This document shows, one piece after another, positions 48,801 through 61,656 of a stretch of 64,000 nucleotides of DNA (its first letter is position 1; the number at the start of each line of letters is the position of its first letter). The notes below the pieces were generated by a model. The model was given only the letters and a program-made list of their open reading frames with translations. It ran no database searches and was not told the DNA's origin. The stretch is from Xestospongia bergquistia. Taxonomy: Eukaryota; Porifera; Demospongiae; Haplosclerida; Petrosiidae. The position numbers and the translations under genes are program-made. The stretch covers positions 24,969,249 to 25,033,248 of the forward strand of contig OZ014411.1 of NCBI GenBank assembly GCA_963965975.1, in the 5' to 3' direction.

Positions 48801-51800
48801 AATAAATTGTTTAATAAATTAAATGTCAATAAGTTCATAGAATCAACCAATCTATTTTAACAGTGATGTGCCATTTATTTTTTATGATATAGATAAACAT
48901 ACATGTATTAAAATGATGTAATCCTACCTTAGTTTGTAAAGACAATGCATGTTGTAAATTAGTCTGGCATAACCAGATCCTTACACTAAAGAGGTCTGGC
49001 TATACTAGACTAGTTGTAAACTGACTGTCAATATTTGATATGTTACATTGTCTTTCTAATGCACAAATGTAATGCAGACTCCTATCCTATATACTAACAC
49101 TGACATCAAAAATGACACATCAAATGTCTATTTAGACCTCAGCGTTCCAACTTGTTTACATAAAATGAAAAGCATGCACTAATGTACAAAACCCATATTG
49201 CCATATAGTATTAGACAATACAGATATAAGACAGTGTGATAATGATAATGTACTATAAAATCAATGCATTCCAAGATGTTTGGATTTTGCCAGCAAATAA
49301 CTTTTATTGTGTTTCAGTAAAGCTAGAGGTCCTAACAAAGAAGCAATTCAAGGTCAGCAAGATCATGATATAACTTGCAGCAAACCTTTTAAAACAAATC
49401 CTCACATTTACTTTGTTTATTATGTAATGGCTAAAATATATACATTACATTCAACTTTAGATTAAGCTTTACTCATCTTTTATGTGATTTTTGTTAAGGT
49501 TTTTGAGTTATTGTAAAGTTTTTCTCTAGACAATGACTATGAAGTAATACCATTTCATAGAAAATAATTGTTACTATCTGTGTACAAAGGTTTATTGATT
49601 TAAAACAAACTTTGTGTTATAACAAATTGAAGTGCCTTAATTGCTAAGGTATAAGAGACAAGCAAACAGACAGAATGAATAAGTACTGAAACCTTGCCCA
49701 TACAGATGCAATGACAGTTAACTATTTGATAGCTTTTGCTAGTGACATTGATACAAGTCTTATGTTCATATCAAAAGATAATCTTACCTAGAAGGTAGCA
49801 CAGTTGATTCAATGGATGAAATATTAGCTGTGGCAGTATTAGTTGTCATAACACCAGACTCTGTTTCACGATTTGATGGGAGTGGTAACTCTCGTACCAC
49901 TTGCTCATCGATACCAACTTCAAATATTTTAAAATTTCGCCAATGTACATATTCCTTAATTTCATATTTCTCATCTAAATAGTCACATCCAATCTCTCCT
50001 GGTTCATTACATTCATCACTATTGGGATATAATGATATGATTACTGGGTCTTCTCCTGTGGGTGGAGTTATTCCAATACGAATATATCGACTAGAATTCA
50101 ACAAGACAAGCTCAGCAATCTCTACTTGACTACTACTACTACTACTAGTATGTGATTGTATAGAAATTGTCTTGTACTTCTCTTCTAACTCAATGGACCC
50201 ATTTGGTTGAGATACCTAAAGAGACATTATCTTGATTATTCCACATATAAATAAGTTATCAGCACTCTAGTTGTGTGACCTAATCCTTGCATTGGTTTAA
50301 TTATGTATTGAATATATATTGAAAAAGAAATAAATCCTTCTTCAAATTACATACCATTAATCTTATACTTTAGATCTTGATTAAAAAGCTCAGGTATATC
50401 ATTATAAAAATTCATTGGTTCATTTAACTATTATTTACATAGTATAAGTAGACATTCATACAAACTATATACATGACATTTTTTTTTCATTATTCATTTG
50501 TCTAAAAGTAAAATTTGTAATCTATTTTTACAGACACCTTTGTAAATATGTAGCTAAAAGAGTTAATACAATGTTAAGAATGTAAGTTCATTACATATAC
50601 ATGCATATGTTATAAATGTTGGACATAAATTGTGTTAAACCTATGTTTTATGCCTGTAATATCAAATTGCATTCATTTCTAACCTTAACAATCTCAACAT
50701 TAGATACATTCTTGTTAGTAAAACCACAAAATTTGTTTTACATATTGAAACCAGAAACATTTACTTTTCTATAGGCAACAATATTTCAATGAACCTAGTA
50801 CAAAATTTAATGAAATGCACTAAAGTGTTTAACCTCGCTGCAGTCTTATCCAGAGGCTTTCTTTAGCCTCCTCAAGTGACATAATCTCACGTGATGCACA
50901 AGACGATTATTGATAACTCAGCATTTCTCTTCAATCAAAGGGGACAAAAACTTTGTCTTTTAGTGCGTCTACTGGGTACTTTGCACTCTAATTGACAAAA
51001 GGTGCAATACTTTCCAACTTCTTAGTAAAAGTTAGTGATTCTCCAATGACAGCTATGGTAATAGTATTTTTACTTCGCACTCAATGTATCGACAAAGATA
51101 ACTGCCAAAAGTTAGTAAAACTGTCACAACTTTCTAAAAGTATTTTTGCAAAAATTCTCACTTTAAAAAGTTGGCAAATGTCATAAGCTGTATGCAGGAG
51201 ATTTTTATTGAATTCTTGAGTCTTCACTGAAAGCTGTGCTTTTTTACAAAGGTTTTTCAGACTTTTAAAGCTTTTGGTTCATTTGACGCTTCTTTTGGCA
51301 GTATTCTTAAGAAGTGCAGAAGTTTTGCTACCCTCCACTATAGTTGGTGGCTACCAGTGCCGTATTTGGCGAGTTAAAGCAGTTCGAAGCCATTTGTCCA
51401 GGTAACAGACACACACACACTGACCAACTACAGTAACCCTCACTATGCGCCCACGCACAGCGAGGTTAACAACCACTTCAACAACACTATAACTCAACAT
51501 TATAATAAAGGATACAAAGCTACAAGAATCACACAACATAAAATTTTTGACATACGCTTTTGCTTTTTTTTAAAAGTTATGCTCTTTATTTTTGAAGTAG
51601 GCTCACTATACACTTTAAAATGTCAAATTTCCAGAAATCAACCTGCATGGGTTTTGACCAAGAATAGTAGCATAAAATACAATTTTTAACATCCATTCAG
51701 AGACATTACAAATCTACAAACAATAACTTAAGTTTGACAGTAGGTAAAGGAATCAAAGATTTGTGATGAAGTAAATTGCTCATGGGATCTATTTTCTAGA

Positions 51801-53460
51801 AAAAGATCTGGTTCTGGTTCTAAGTTACAACTCTACTATAATAAATTATATTGATTACCTGTATCATTAACGATATCCTTATCATTGAGACTACTGACAC
51901 TAACATAAATAACATAAATAACAAATATTGTTTACATTGCAGATATTCATTCAAAGAAGTGGGAGTTATATAAACTTAAATGACAATATAGAGTATACTA
52001 TCCTATCAATATTATTATCAAGTCAAACATGTATTCACTTAGCTAAAACTCACTTTAACCCAGTGCATTGGTACGATAGGAGTTATCAGGACACCTTCAT
52101 AGAAGTCATATCTCATATTTCGAGAGAAGGAGAACCAGATATGATCACTTTTACGATATTGCGTTTGTACTAGTATAGGACAATACATTTGTAATTGAGG
52201 GGCAACTAAATCCTTGACCATATTATAAAAAGTAATATTTTCCACTTGTCGTTGTGTTCTATACTGTTCTGATGTTTGACGGCCATATGGTACAAGAAAT
52301 CCTACCAATGGATCTCCAGAACTTATAACCTTTGATGATGTAGTTACTCTATTGACTGTTGAAAATAATGAAGAATCTGAGGTAAAAGTTTTAGAAAATG
52401 GTCCATCAAAGCTAACCCCTCTTGCAGATGACACTTTCAAGAAGTACTCACTTACATTGCTCAAAATATAATCACGACTTCTTAGACTAATAACTATGTG
52501 GTCAGAGTCACCACAGGTTAGCTGAGGATCAATTTGAACAATTATCTTTCTTTTACCTTTTTTTGAATGTTCCTCAACAAACATAGCCAATTTTCTAATA
52601 ACAAAATCCTCTGAACAACAATACACTTTCCAAACTTCACTATCTTGAATTGATGATGCTAGGTAATAGGCTAAACTATAACAACTGTTGTTAACATCAG
52701 ATAATTTAAAGAGAAAGGTTTGAGATCTAAAGAGTTCACAATGAGCTTGTCGACATAGATCTCCATCTTGAGATTCATTCAAACATCTCATTATTAGAAG
52801 TACCATTTCATTATTGATGATTGGTTGGCTACAGTCAAAACTCTGACATATATAACTCATAATGTGAAACAGAGAGTTTTTAGCTACATTAGATATTCCT
52901 GTTCTAGCCAAACCAAAGTATGTTTCTAAAATACCCCATTTATTTTTGTCAAGTGAAAACAAGTTTCCAGATACAAATTTCAATACTGACATTATTGGTT
53001 GATGAATTAAATATACGGATGCAAAGTACTCTTGAAAGATAGGATGACGAAATTGAAACTGAATCACATTGGTATTATAACTCTCCAATTGTTGAACAAA
53101 CATTCCTAGTGTTTGTATGTCTGTCATACAACCAAGACCAAATTGTAACAACTCATTTGAAAACTGCTGTGGCATTATCATTCCAATCATGTGCAGAATG
53201 AAAGCCCACCTTCCAAGCATCAACAGTGATACCATCATTGGCTCCTTAAGATTTTTAAACAGTCTCATAACATCTTTGATAGGAGGTTTTATTGACATTG
53301 CCTCACAAATCATTTTAGTGACAATATTACTGGTGATTTCAGATTTGGATTTGAATGGTACAGCTTCCTTTATTGACGGAATCACATACTTAGCCATATA
53401 TCCTTTCCCTAACTCATTGAAGGGGTATTCAGGAAAAAGAGACTCCAACAAGCTAACCAT
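45839..53460 (-). CDS. Gene D: complete NLR-like module/DFD-kinase fusion, 1044 aa
   Basis: Coding exons on the minus strand in order: 52054-53460 (exon begins 53467, acceptor TTTTTTTAG), 49788-50215, 48313-48490, 48150-48251, 47924-48104, 47765-47873, 47466-47622, 46714-46937, 46599-46659, 46281-46433, 45839-45973 (stop TGA). All phases agree with gene B. The N-terminal module is clearly diverged from A/B yet keeps the frame of motifs, e.g. FRHPIFQEYFASVYLIHQP and NKWGILETYFGLA. From FYNMVKDLVAPQLQMY onward through the middle module and exons up to LSDFDAS the protein is almost the same as A/B. The last two exons diverge again (ILRNSGITTFRKNE; ends HHYLDEV). Catalytic Lys and HRDIKPSNIL are kept, DFG is DFD, and the CxC...CxC insert is present. 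The third coding exon is 9 codons longer than in B, the fourth one codon longer. No leader exon like that of A/B was found upstream. Function (sensor kinase?) is inference. Confidence 0.88.
48960..49013. repeat. Short inverted-repeat patch (AGTCTGG...CTAGACT)
   Basis: AGTCTGGCATAACCAGATCC is followed at short distance by GGTCTGGCTATACTAGACT, an imperfect inverted pair. Similar TAGTCT/AGCCAG words occur at about 7830-7885 and 15903-15925, suggesting an interspersed repeat family. It lies in the intron between gene D exons 49788-50215 and 48313-48490. Confidence 0.4.
50829..51469. mobile_element. Short-TIR element in gene D intron, ~640 bp
   Basis: Left end TTAACCTCGCTG (50829-50840) and right end CAGCGAGGTTAA (51458-51469) are exact inverted repeats. 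The right end also has CCCTCACTATGCGCCCACGCACAG, much richer in GC and CpG than its surroundings. No recognisable transposase lies inside (the ORF at 50992-51186 has no known family). It lies in the first coding intron of gene D. Class unknown. Confidence 0.6.
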
Positions 53461-53467
53461 ATTTATT

Positions 53468-54269
53468 CTAAAAAAGCAAAGGAAAATATGTTCTTGTCAA
53501 CAATCACCAATAGGGTACATAAAACATGTTAAGAACAGTTTAAGTGAAATAAGTGCATATATGAAGTCTATTTAAAGAAAGTAAAAACTGGCATCAGCAA
53601 AGTCCCAGTTGCATGATTTCATCCCTCTAGATATACAAAACATACTCAGACTTCAGTCAGACATAAAACCAAAGTATTATAGTGCCATTGGAATATAGTG
53701 TTTGCATGTCTACTTTATCAATGTGTCAAAGCATATTATATAAGCTAGAATTTTTCATCAACATCACAGTGAAGATTATAATATCACTGACTGGAATTTA
53801 CTGTGAACATTTACATAATTCCAAGGTCAATAGTAGACAATCATAGCAACTATTGGACAATAATTACAAACTTAAAGTACATAAAATGGTGAAAACACAA
53901 TTGTAAAGATTCAATATTCATAGATGCTCTTATTTTTCATGTTGTTACATGAAGTAGACATAAACAGTTTTTAATAACTTATAACTTGAATAGTGTTATA
54001 TATATATTAAGCGGTTGTCTTATAAATTACACGCACACATTGTAAACCAGGCAAGTGCAGAGCAATGCATATGAAATATTTTGAAAAAATAGAAGCAAGA
54101 TTAAAGCATGCATGAGATACTCACACACTCATAGATTCTCATATACTCACAGAGCCCTACTTAGAGTCTGGTCATCTGGCTAGACCATTCATCACAGGCA
54201 ATAAGTGGTTGCAAATACCACTAATAATATTCATTATAAACATTATATTGAATATTGCTATTCTTCTTT
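53468..54269. other. Upstream region of gene D
   Basis: AT-rich DNA that should contain the leader exon and promoter of gene D or an intron leading to them. I searched for a copy of the A/B leader exon (ATACTG followed by GTGAG) and did not find one. No other feature is supported. Confidence 0.4.
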
Positions 54270-54651
54270 TTCTTAAGCTTTCTTGCATCCTCATACAAAA
54301 AATGGAGAATGAAATCAAATGAGATGTATGAGCCAAATGTTTCTGATGCATTGGAGAGAAACACACTGGATTATAAAATGTTCAGAGCACTCTGTCTGTT
54401 CTTGCAGAAGAGGCTTGTGATGGGTTTTATCTATTGAGGGGGGTGGGGGGGAAGCTTTCCCTAAAAAAATTTACAGTGATTTAGTAGCTTGAAATTAATA
54501 AAAACATGATTGAGAAGCAGGATGGGAGAAGAAACATTAGAGCATGCAATGAGAATATGTATTGAAGGACCTGAACCTTTAACAGATGAAACAATGGAAG
54601 AAATTATTGAAAATTACAAAAAAGTCAAGAAAAGAAAAATAGCATTATAAT
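54270..54651 (+). pseudogene. hAT transposase C-terminal remnant
   Basis: Plus-strand frames read MYEPNVSDALERNTLDYK then FLQKRLVM. After a G-rich break come GEETLEHAMRICIEGPEPLT and MEEIIENYKKVKKRKIAL to a stop at 54649-54651. The tail resembles the C-terminus of ZNF862/hAT-type transposases (LMRIxIEGP...KKRRI). It is short, frameshifted and without ends. Confidence 0.45.
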
Positions 54652-55650
54652 TAATAATTATTATTTATTCTCTTTAGTTATTCATAACATGTTATTCAAT
54701 AAAGCTAAAAGTGCATTGGAAGTCAACTTCTCCCCCAAAAAATAAATTCTAGATAGAACGCTGGAATAGTTGCCAGTATTATAGTAGTGACATCACCTCT
54801 GGTGTATTGCAACATCTGAATAGATATAAATTTGGAATAATTGTTAGCTGAGTAACATCAGATAACAAAGGCATTGATTCTCCCACAGTAATAGAAGAGA
54901 TCTGACATGACCTTTCCAAGCCGTTTTCCTTATTAAAGAATGAATAAGCTTATCTATGGTAGAAAAATCAAGCCAATTAAGGGTGACTAAACTCAGTTTG
55001 GTCTTTTGCAGATTGATTTTAAACCAGAACTTGTACTGATTGCTTCAATTTTGATACCAAGGATTCCTCTAGATCTCATTCTTGCAAGTTTTTAGATAAT
55101 ATTCACAGTGATTGGCATTTTCTAAGTGACAACCCTCCATATAAATTCATGTGTACAATCTCCATAGGAAATCTCTTCTGTTAGCAAAGTAAAACTGAAA
55201 ATAGTTGCACAATGAGGCCTTAGGATGGACAATTGTTAAGTCAACTCAAAATTTTAACAGTTTTAGGAAAAGAATTGGAGGAATACTATGTTAAATAACA
55301 AGGAAAGGGTTTCTTAAAAGCAATGAACTTTATGGGAAATGTATTGAGGGATATGCTAGAGGAACAAATAGGCTGATGTCTTTCTATTACATTGGTTTCA
55401 GTGGCAGTGGAAAGACAGACATCAAAGCAAAAACTAGAAGAGGTACACAGATGCCTTTGTAAAATCTCAGAGGTACAAAGTTGAAGACAACCAATCTATT
55501 ACTTATGGACAAGAGCGTTATGTATGTCATGTAATCTTTAATCAATCTAGAATAATGGTCAAAATATTACAGAATTTAACAATAACCACAAATATGTCCA
55601 GTAGCACATATCAAGAAAATATACCAAAGAAATTGCACAGCTGTCTGAAG

Positions 55651-55702
<52 letters not shown>

Positions 55703-56480
55703 TCCCACCTAGAGTAATATTATACTAAATGGAAGCAAAGTTGATGAAATGTGCCAAATATTAGAAGAATTACAAAAATATGTGCCTACAATCAAAGGTA
55801 CGGAGACAGATATTCCTCCTCATAGAGACAGCTACACATATCGAAAACATGGACAAGTATGAGGGTATACTTGGAATAGATCAGCTGCAGTGTGTTAGGA
55901 TTTAGGGAGGCAATAGCTGTTAGGGGAGCATATGATAAGTGAAATAGACTGCCTCAATGTTGCTGTACCAAGATTGGCATATGCAGTCATGTAACATTGG
56001 TAAAGGTATATTATTAAGACTGATGTTCTTGCTATTAACTGTCTTCATCTGTAAATTATAGACTATCTGTAAGCATTTATATTCTGTAAAACAATCACCA
56101 CAAAAAGATAATCTTAAGCAAATCAAACATCTTGGAATAGATAATCTATAGTCAATAACCATGAAATAATAGATTTTAAGGAATAACACTTCATAACATG
56201 AAAAATCCTTACAAAACTCATCACCCCCATAAAAAATTGCAGTCCAATATTTAATAAATTTTGCATACCGTGTTTTGACATGATGAGCTTTGTGAATAGC
56301 TACAGCCACTATTTTTTTCTTGAGAGAAGCCTACAGTGATATTAACTATTGCACAGATCTTTCTGGAGTTATTAAAACTAACTGTACACTTCCTATTAAT
56401 ACAAGATCAATTGCTTTAGTATCACTCCAAATGTATTCTATATAGGAATAAATTTTTCCTTTTGACGACAATTAGTGAAG
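54652..56480. other. Intergenic, simple repeats only
   Basis: AT-rich sequence with a pure (TA)n run at about 55654-55700. Short open frames on both strands (e.g. 55920-56309 minus) lack any recognisable protein. Confidence 0.4.
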
Positions 56481-56780
56481 CCAATCAATCAGCTTACATA
56501 TACAATAACGCTGACATTTGTGCCTAAAGTACGTACTTTAGTAAAACCTATGAAAGACGAGTTACCACTACTGCGGCTCGTCATAAACAAAGAGGTATAC
56601 ATAAGATTCCTTAAATGAAAGACTTGCCATCTTCTAGAAAAAGCCGAAAATTGTTTCTTTTTGTTTCTTTTGGTATCCAGCATACAGCGTCCCCCTAGCG
56701 AAAAGGCGGAGGGGGGAGGAAGTCTGGAATGGGGGCGAGACTAAACATGGCTTTTCGAAGCCAAATTTTTCAGATATTAT
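56481..56780. promoter_or_regulatory. GC-rich patch, possible promoter or first exons
   Basis: CpG-containing, G-rich sequence (56690-56740) stands out from the AT-rich flanks. On its left a minus-strand frame begins MLDTKRNKKKQFSAFSRRWQ and runs to a donor-like AAA|GTACGT near 56530. On its right a plus-strand ATG opens MAFRSQIFQILS. The layout suggests a bidirectional promoter, and the minus-strand side could even be a distant leader for gene D, but no exon link can be shown. Confidence 0.3.
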
Positions 56781-59700
56781 CGTGTAATCTAATAAAAATG
56801 TTTATATTGAGGCTTATGAATGTCTTTAGTAATTTTCACAACCACTATTAGTCGCCAAAAATTATATGAACAGCCCTAGCAGCTCTGTGAGACTAAAATA
56901 ACTCAGTAGTCACATTTCTTTAGACAAGTGTACATTCAACTGTATTAGTTGAAGTGTATCGGCTTAGACAGGTATAATATTGACTGTTCCCTCAACAATT
57001 ATCTTGTGTATGCTGTATAATATATATATATGCTATGGCACTGTTATTTGTTAAAACTTACTAAACCTGCTCTGCATTAATTGTTGATACCTTCCACAGG
57101 TTATTATTAAGTGGGCCAATTGCAATACCACAAGCAATATATAAATAATGGTATTTGTAACAAGCTAGCATGGGAGAATTGAGATAATTCTATCGTGTTT
57201 GTGCCAACTTTGTAGATGTTTTTACTTTTCCCCTCTTCTTTTTGTGCACTTGTGATTGCTAAGCTTGATCTTGGTATATATCCTGACAGCAGTGCCTATA
57301 CTCCCAATGATACCTAGTCAAGTTTCGATTCCCTCAATGTTGTTTTATTCAATCCAACGAACTTACTCAGATACTTGAGCATGTGATGTCCCAGTACTAC
57401 TGTCAACCATGACTACTAATAAGCCAGTAGAGATTCAGTGTATGTGCAATATATAATATATAAGATGTAACTTCAGTTAACTATATATAAGGCCCAGACT
57501 TTTTAGCTTTTAACATTAACAGTACATAGAATTGACCTATTCAATCATGTATGGATATAAGTAGGCAATGGCTATTCATATAACACAGGAAATACATACT
57601 ACTTCAATGAGAAATTAATACTATACCTTAGACCCTAAACCCAAACATTAGAAATTAACTGTATTAATTTCATATCAGAGTATGTACTTTGTGTTATACG
57701 AATAGCCACTATAAATAAATATACTTTCAGTTTTATTATACACAACAGAAAAGCAAAAGAATTAAAGAAGAAAGTATATATATATATATACTATATTATA
57801 TATTATACCTGGTGATTTCTTTTAGGAGGTGTTTCTGTGTATTCTGTGGCTACCAAAATGGGGGATGGGGTGTAATAGTAATAACTTGAAAGTTATTAAA
57901 CATAAAACAAGTTGTAGCTAGTTGTGATAATAATTATATAGCAAGTATTGAAGTAACCATATACCAAATCCCATGCTAGACTAATATTCTTTAACCATGA
58001 CGGACACCATCAATAGAAATCTTTTACTAGTACTCAAGGAAATAACAAGATCACAAAGCAAATACAGTAGCTACTATGAATAAATAATTATACTGTCCAA
58101 CATGAACAATCAATTAATGGTAACTTGGTCCAACATCCAGTATCATCCCTCACATATTTAGTATTTACCATGCACTAACACAAAGATGAGTTAGCATAAT
58201 AGTGGATCACTCACTATTGGGCAATGAATTGTTCACAGTGGCTATTGAATTTGCTTTGCGCTTCCTAGAGCAAAATATTTTAAGTGATGCTGGCAATTCA
58301 GACCCATATATTATATGGCTAAGGTATGGCTTAGGTATGCAAATGATAAAACAAAAATCAGTCAGTATCAAGTATCATATGATATATAATCTGTATTCGG
58401 ACACCATGTTGAAGTATATGGCAATACATACTATATATATATATATATAAGCATAACAATGTTGCTATGAGATATTCATTCTTGACCTATATATATATAT
58501 GTTTGCGTATATGTATATGTGTGTATGTATGTATGTATGTATGTATGTATAAGCCTTGTATAATATATTATGTCGGCCATATGACCCATGCCAGCTTTAT
58601 CAGGTAAGTAGTTACTCACGTGGTGTGGGCAATGATACTGGACAAAGTCAATATTCAAACTGACTAATAAAATTGAAAGAGACAACAGCCTGTATGCAGG
58701 AAGGAGACAAACATACATATGTTATAAGAAAACTACAGAGTTTGCAAGAATTGACAACCAGTCGTTTTATGATTACTTAACTTCATATCGTGAATTTACA
58801 TAGAAATATAATATAGATCTTACCAGGAAATAAATGGCACTGTCAGCATCGATATCAGACACTCCCACACGTAAAAAAATTCATGTATACATAACTCATT
58901 TTGACATTCTATTAATCAATTTAAGGTGTGTCTGTAAAAGATGTAGTCACATGAACAAATCCACTTAATATTCATAAATTTATTTGATGCAATCAGAATT
59001 ATCTACCGTGTATAGACCCATAGTAATCCAAACTGAGTGCTGTATCATGTGCATTAGGTTTATTGTTTTTTATTATTCATTAAAATATCATCAAATAGTT
59101 AATGAAGACCAAGCCCGTTGTGTTTACTATTTAGAAGAAGTCCAAGAGGTGTGTCCTTCCTGTTGAGATATTTAGTAGGTGTTTCGTTAAGCTCTGATCA
59201 TGTATTAAATTTGACAAGTTGTCGAAAGAGCACCCTCCACATGGAAGTAATATCGATAGATCTCAGTTCATTTTGAGCAAATAGGAAGGAGTAAGAAAGG
59301 TAAACATTAGGGTAACATACAATTATGTTAAATATTATCATACTATAACTTGTGTAGAAGATTAATTGTTGAATGCAAAAAAAATTATTATAAATTTATA
59401 ACTACTACCACCACTGGAATTGACCTTTGAACTTAGTTTGAGCATTGTCCCAAAGTATAGCTTCACTTCACTCAGAAAAATGAAAGTGTCAATACAATTC
59501 ACCACAATTATCATTTGACAAATGACACACCTCCTCTTTGATTAGCAATCTTTCCCCTCTTCAAGCTGACAGGTGGAGATTGGTATAAAAGGAACTTAGC
59601 AAGCTTATCAAAAAGGAAGGATGGCTAGCTACCTTGACTAGTCCATGCAAAATTATGAGGTAAAAGGTCATAATAAAATATCAAAAATTGTTTAGACAAT

Positions 59701-61413
59701 GGATATGATATATAGTCTTTGTTATAAGAAAATTAAATGAGTAGACATTGAGGAATGTTGACATCATCTATTATAGTTAAAGCATCATTGAATACATCAA
59801 GATTTAATATTCACTAGTATTAATATTAGGATATAAATACATTTTCTAAAATGAAGCAAGTATTGGGATAGCTAACGTCAGTCCTTTACAAAGGGTTCGA
59901 ACAATATAGACGGGATGTCAACAGCATCATCTCTAAATAATACCACGCATAGGAACAGAATTTAATAATGCTACTGATATTATTAAGGTATATCTTATTG
60001 AATTGGTAAACATCTTAAGCTTTGTGCTATTATATAAGGATGATGCAATTGCCATTCCTACTATGTAGTTCACATTCTTTATAAATTGACTGACATAATC
60101 ATCCCTGCATTTCCTTTTTTGTTTTAAAGATATTTTAGTTACCTGTTTTGTTAAATTTTTATAAATGAAATGTTTAACATGCAGCTTATTGCTTCTTGTA
60201 TTTTGATATGAACATTTTATTAAGTAGTACTATATTAGCTTTCAAATTCCAACTTGAAAAGTCTGTGGTGTCAACATCATCTGCCCCTACAATTAATTTT
60301 GAATAGTCCTCATGGTGGAACCCTTCCCACTCCACAAATATTTCTTCAATTCTTTTGTTCACTTTTATATGTCAATAATCTCATGCTCGTGGTATTCCAA
60401 AAAGTGTTCATTTCAATCATTTAACATTAAACATTTATCAACCAATTGATGGTATGACACATTTATAATCATTTCCAGCAAACATTAATTATATTTGAAA
60501 GACTCATTTTGTTTTGGTAAATAAAAATCATTTGTAAACATAGGAGCAAAGTTTAATCATTGCATTCCCAAACTCAGTACAGCTTAGCCAGTAAAGTTAA
60601 TGAATTTTCTTTCAGGCAATCAGTCTATACTAGCGTAATTCATACTCATGTACCATATATTCAAAATACTTGAGGTTGATACATCATAGTTTTGATTTTC
60701 CCTTATGTCAACTGAAAATAGCACAGATCTGTTAACTATTGGATATATAGTTATATTATAAAAAGTAAGCATTATTTTGATTACTAATATATAATAGCAA
60801 GATGTTTACATAGGTAATGATATTGATATTTTTATTCTTAAAAATTAACAGGATTCAGGCCAGGTCTGTTACTATGGATTCTTTATCTTCAATGAGGTAG
60901 GTTTTAAGGTGGTAGTTCTGATTATATTACTGTTTACATGTTGCGTGAATATTATTCAGTTTATACACATCCATTCAAGATACAAAATTAAAAATTGAGC
61001 TGTTTTAACTACTAGTTCCATAAACAGTCAATCCCATGATACATGCAACATGTATAATTAAATCAATTAATTAAATCGACCGATCAGTTTTACAATGATA
61101 TATATATGAATCCATGCATGCATCCATTTTGAATAATTCTCAAACCATGCATTTCTAAATGGGTTTTCTTACAGAAAGTAATAGTGTATGAAGTGATAAA
61201 GCCTTAATAACACTGTGTAGTTACAACAAACATGCCTTGTAAGCACTAATGTAATATTATTGTGATAGTAGGTGGTCTTCCCCTTTAAGAATACAGGATA
61301 AACTGTTTTAGTATAAACAAGGAAATGTTTTGTCTGTCTATATCACTTGTCACTATGTAGAAATACTTCTCACAAAACAATTAGCATGTCATTCATGTTT
61401 TACATATCTCTAG
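56781..61413. other. Long intergenic stretch, nothing firm
   Basis: AT-rich DNA with microsatellites ((TA)n near 57777 and 58434; (TATG)n at about 58500-58552). At 60873-60895 ATGGATTCTTTATCTTCAATG is followed by AG|GTAGGT, a possible small first exon for the plus-strand gene ending at 61656, but its phase does not fit. The segment 61160-61413 is a diverged copy of 63700-63904. Confidence 0.4.
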
Positions 61414-61656
61414 GTATTACATGATACCAAGACACTCCTATCTTCTGAACAAAATTCACTTCAACCAAGTAACTATACTCAAGCTGTCAATAACATGATA
61501 GGTGTTTTCTATACAATACATTTTGTATGTAGTAGATGTGCTAACTTTTCATTAGAGAGTCACTCCAGCTCCAGTTTTGGTGCTCAATCAACATTTGAAG
61601 AAATTATAGAACTCTTCCATGATTATAATAACAGCGAAGGTGAAGTTGGACTGTGA
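61414..61656 (+). CDS. Terminal exon of unrecognised gene E1 (paralog of E2)
   Basis: After acceptor CATATCTCTAG an 81-codon exon opens in phase 0: VLHDTKTLLSSEQNSLQPSN, then TQAVNNMIGVFYTIHFV and a Ser-rich, acidic tail ending EGEVGL and TGA. The first 33 codons match, with about five changes, the exon starting at 63905. About 250 bases of preceding intron also match, so this is a tandem duplication. I could not find the counterpart of the 63139-63447 exon upstream, so E1 may be a 5'-truncated copy. Family not recognised. Confidence 0.6.
   Translation, partial: VLHDTKTLLSSEQNSLQPSNYTQAVNNMIGVFYTIHFVCSRCANFSLESHSSSSFGAQSTFEEIIELFHDYNNSEGEVGL

Noticed and set aside
53117-53575. 152-codon plus-strand open frame
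   Set aside because: It is antisense to the well-supported first coding exon of gene D and has no features of its own.
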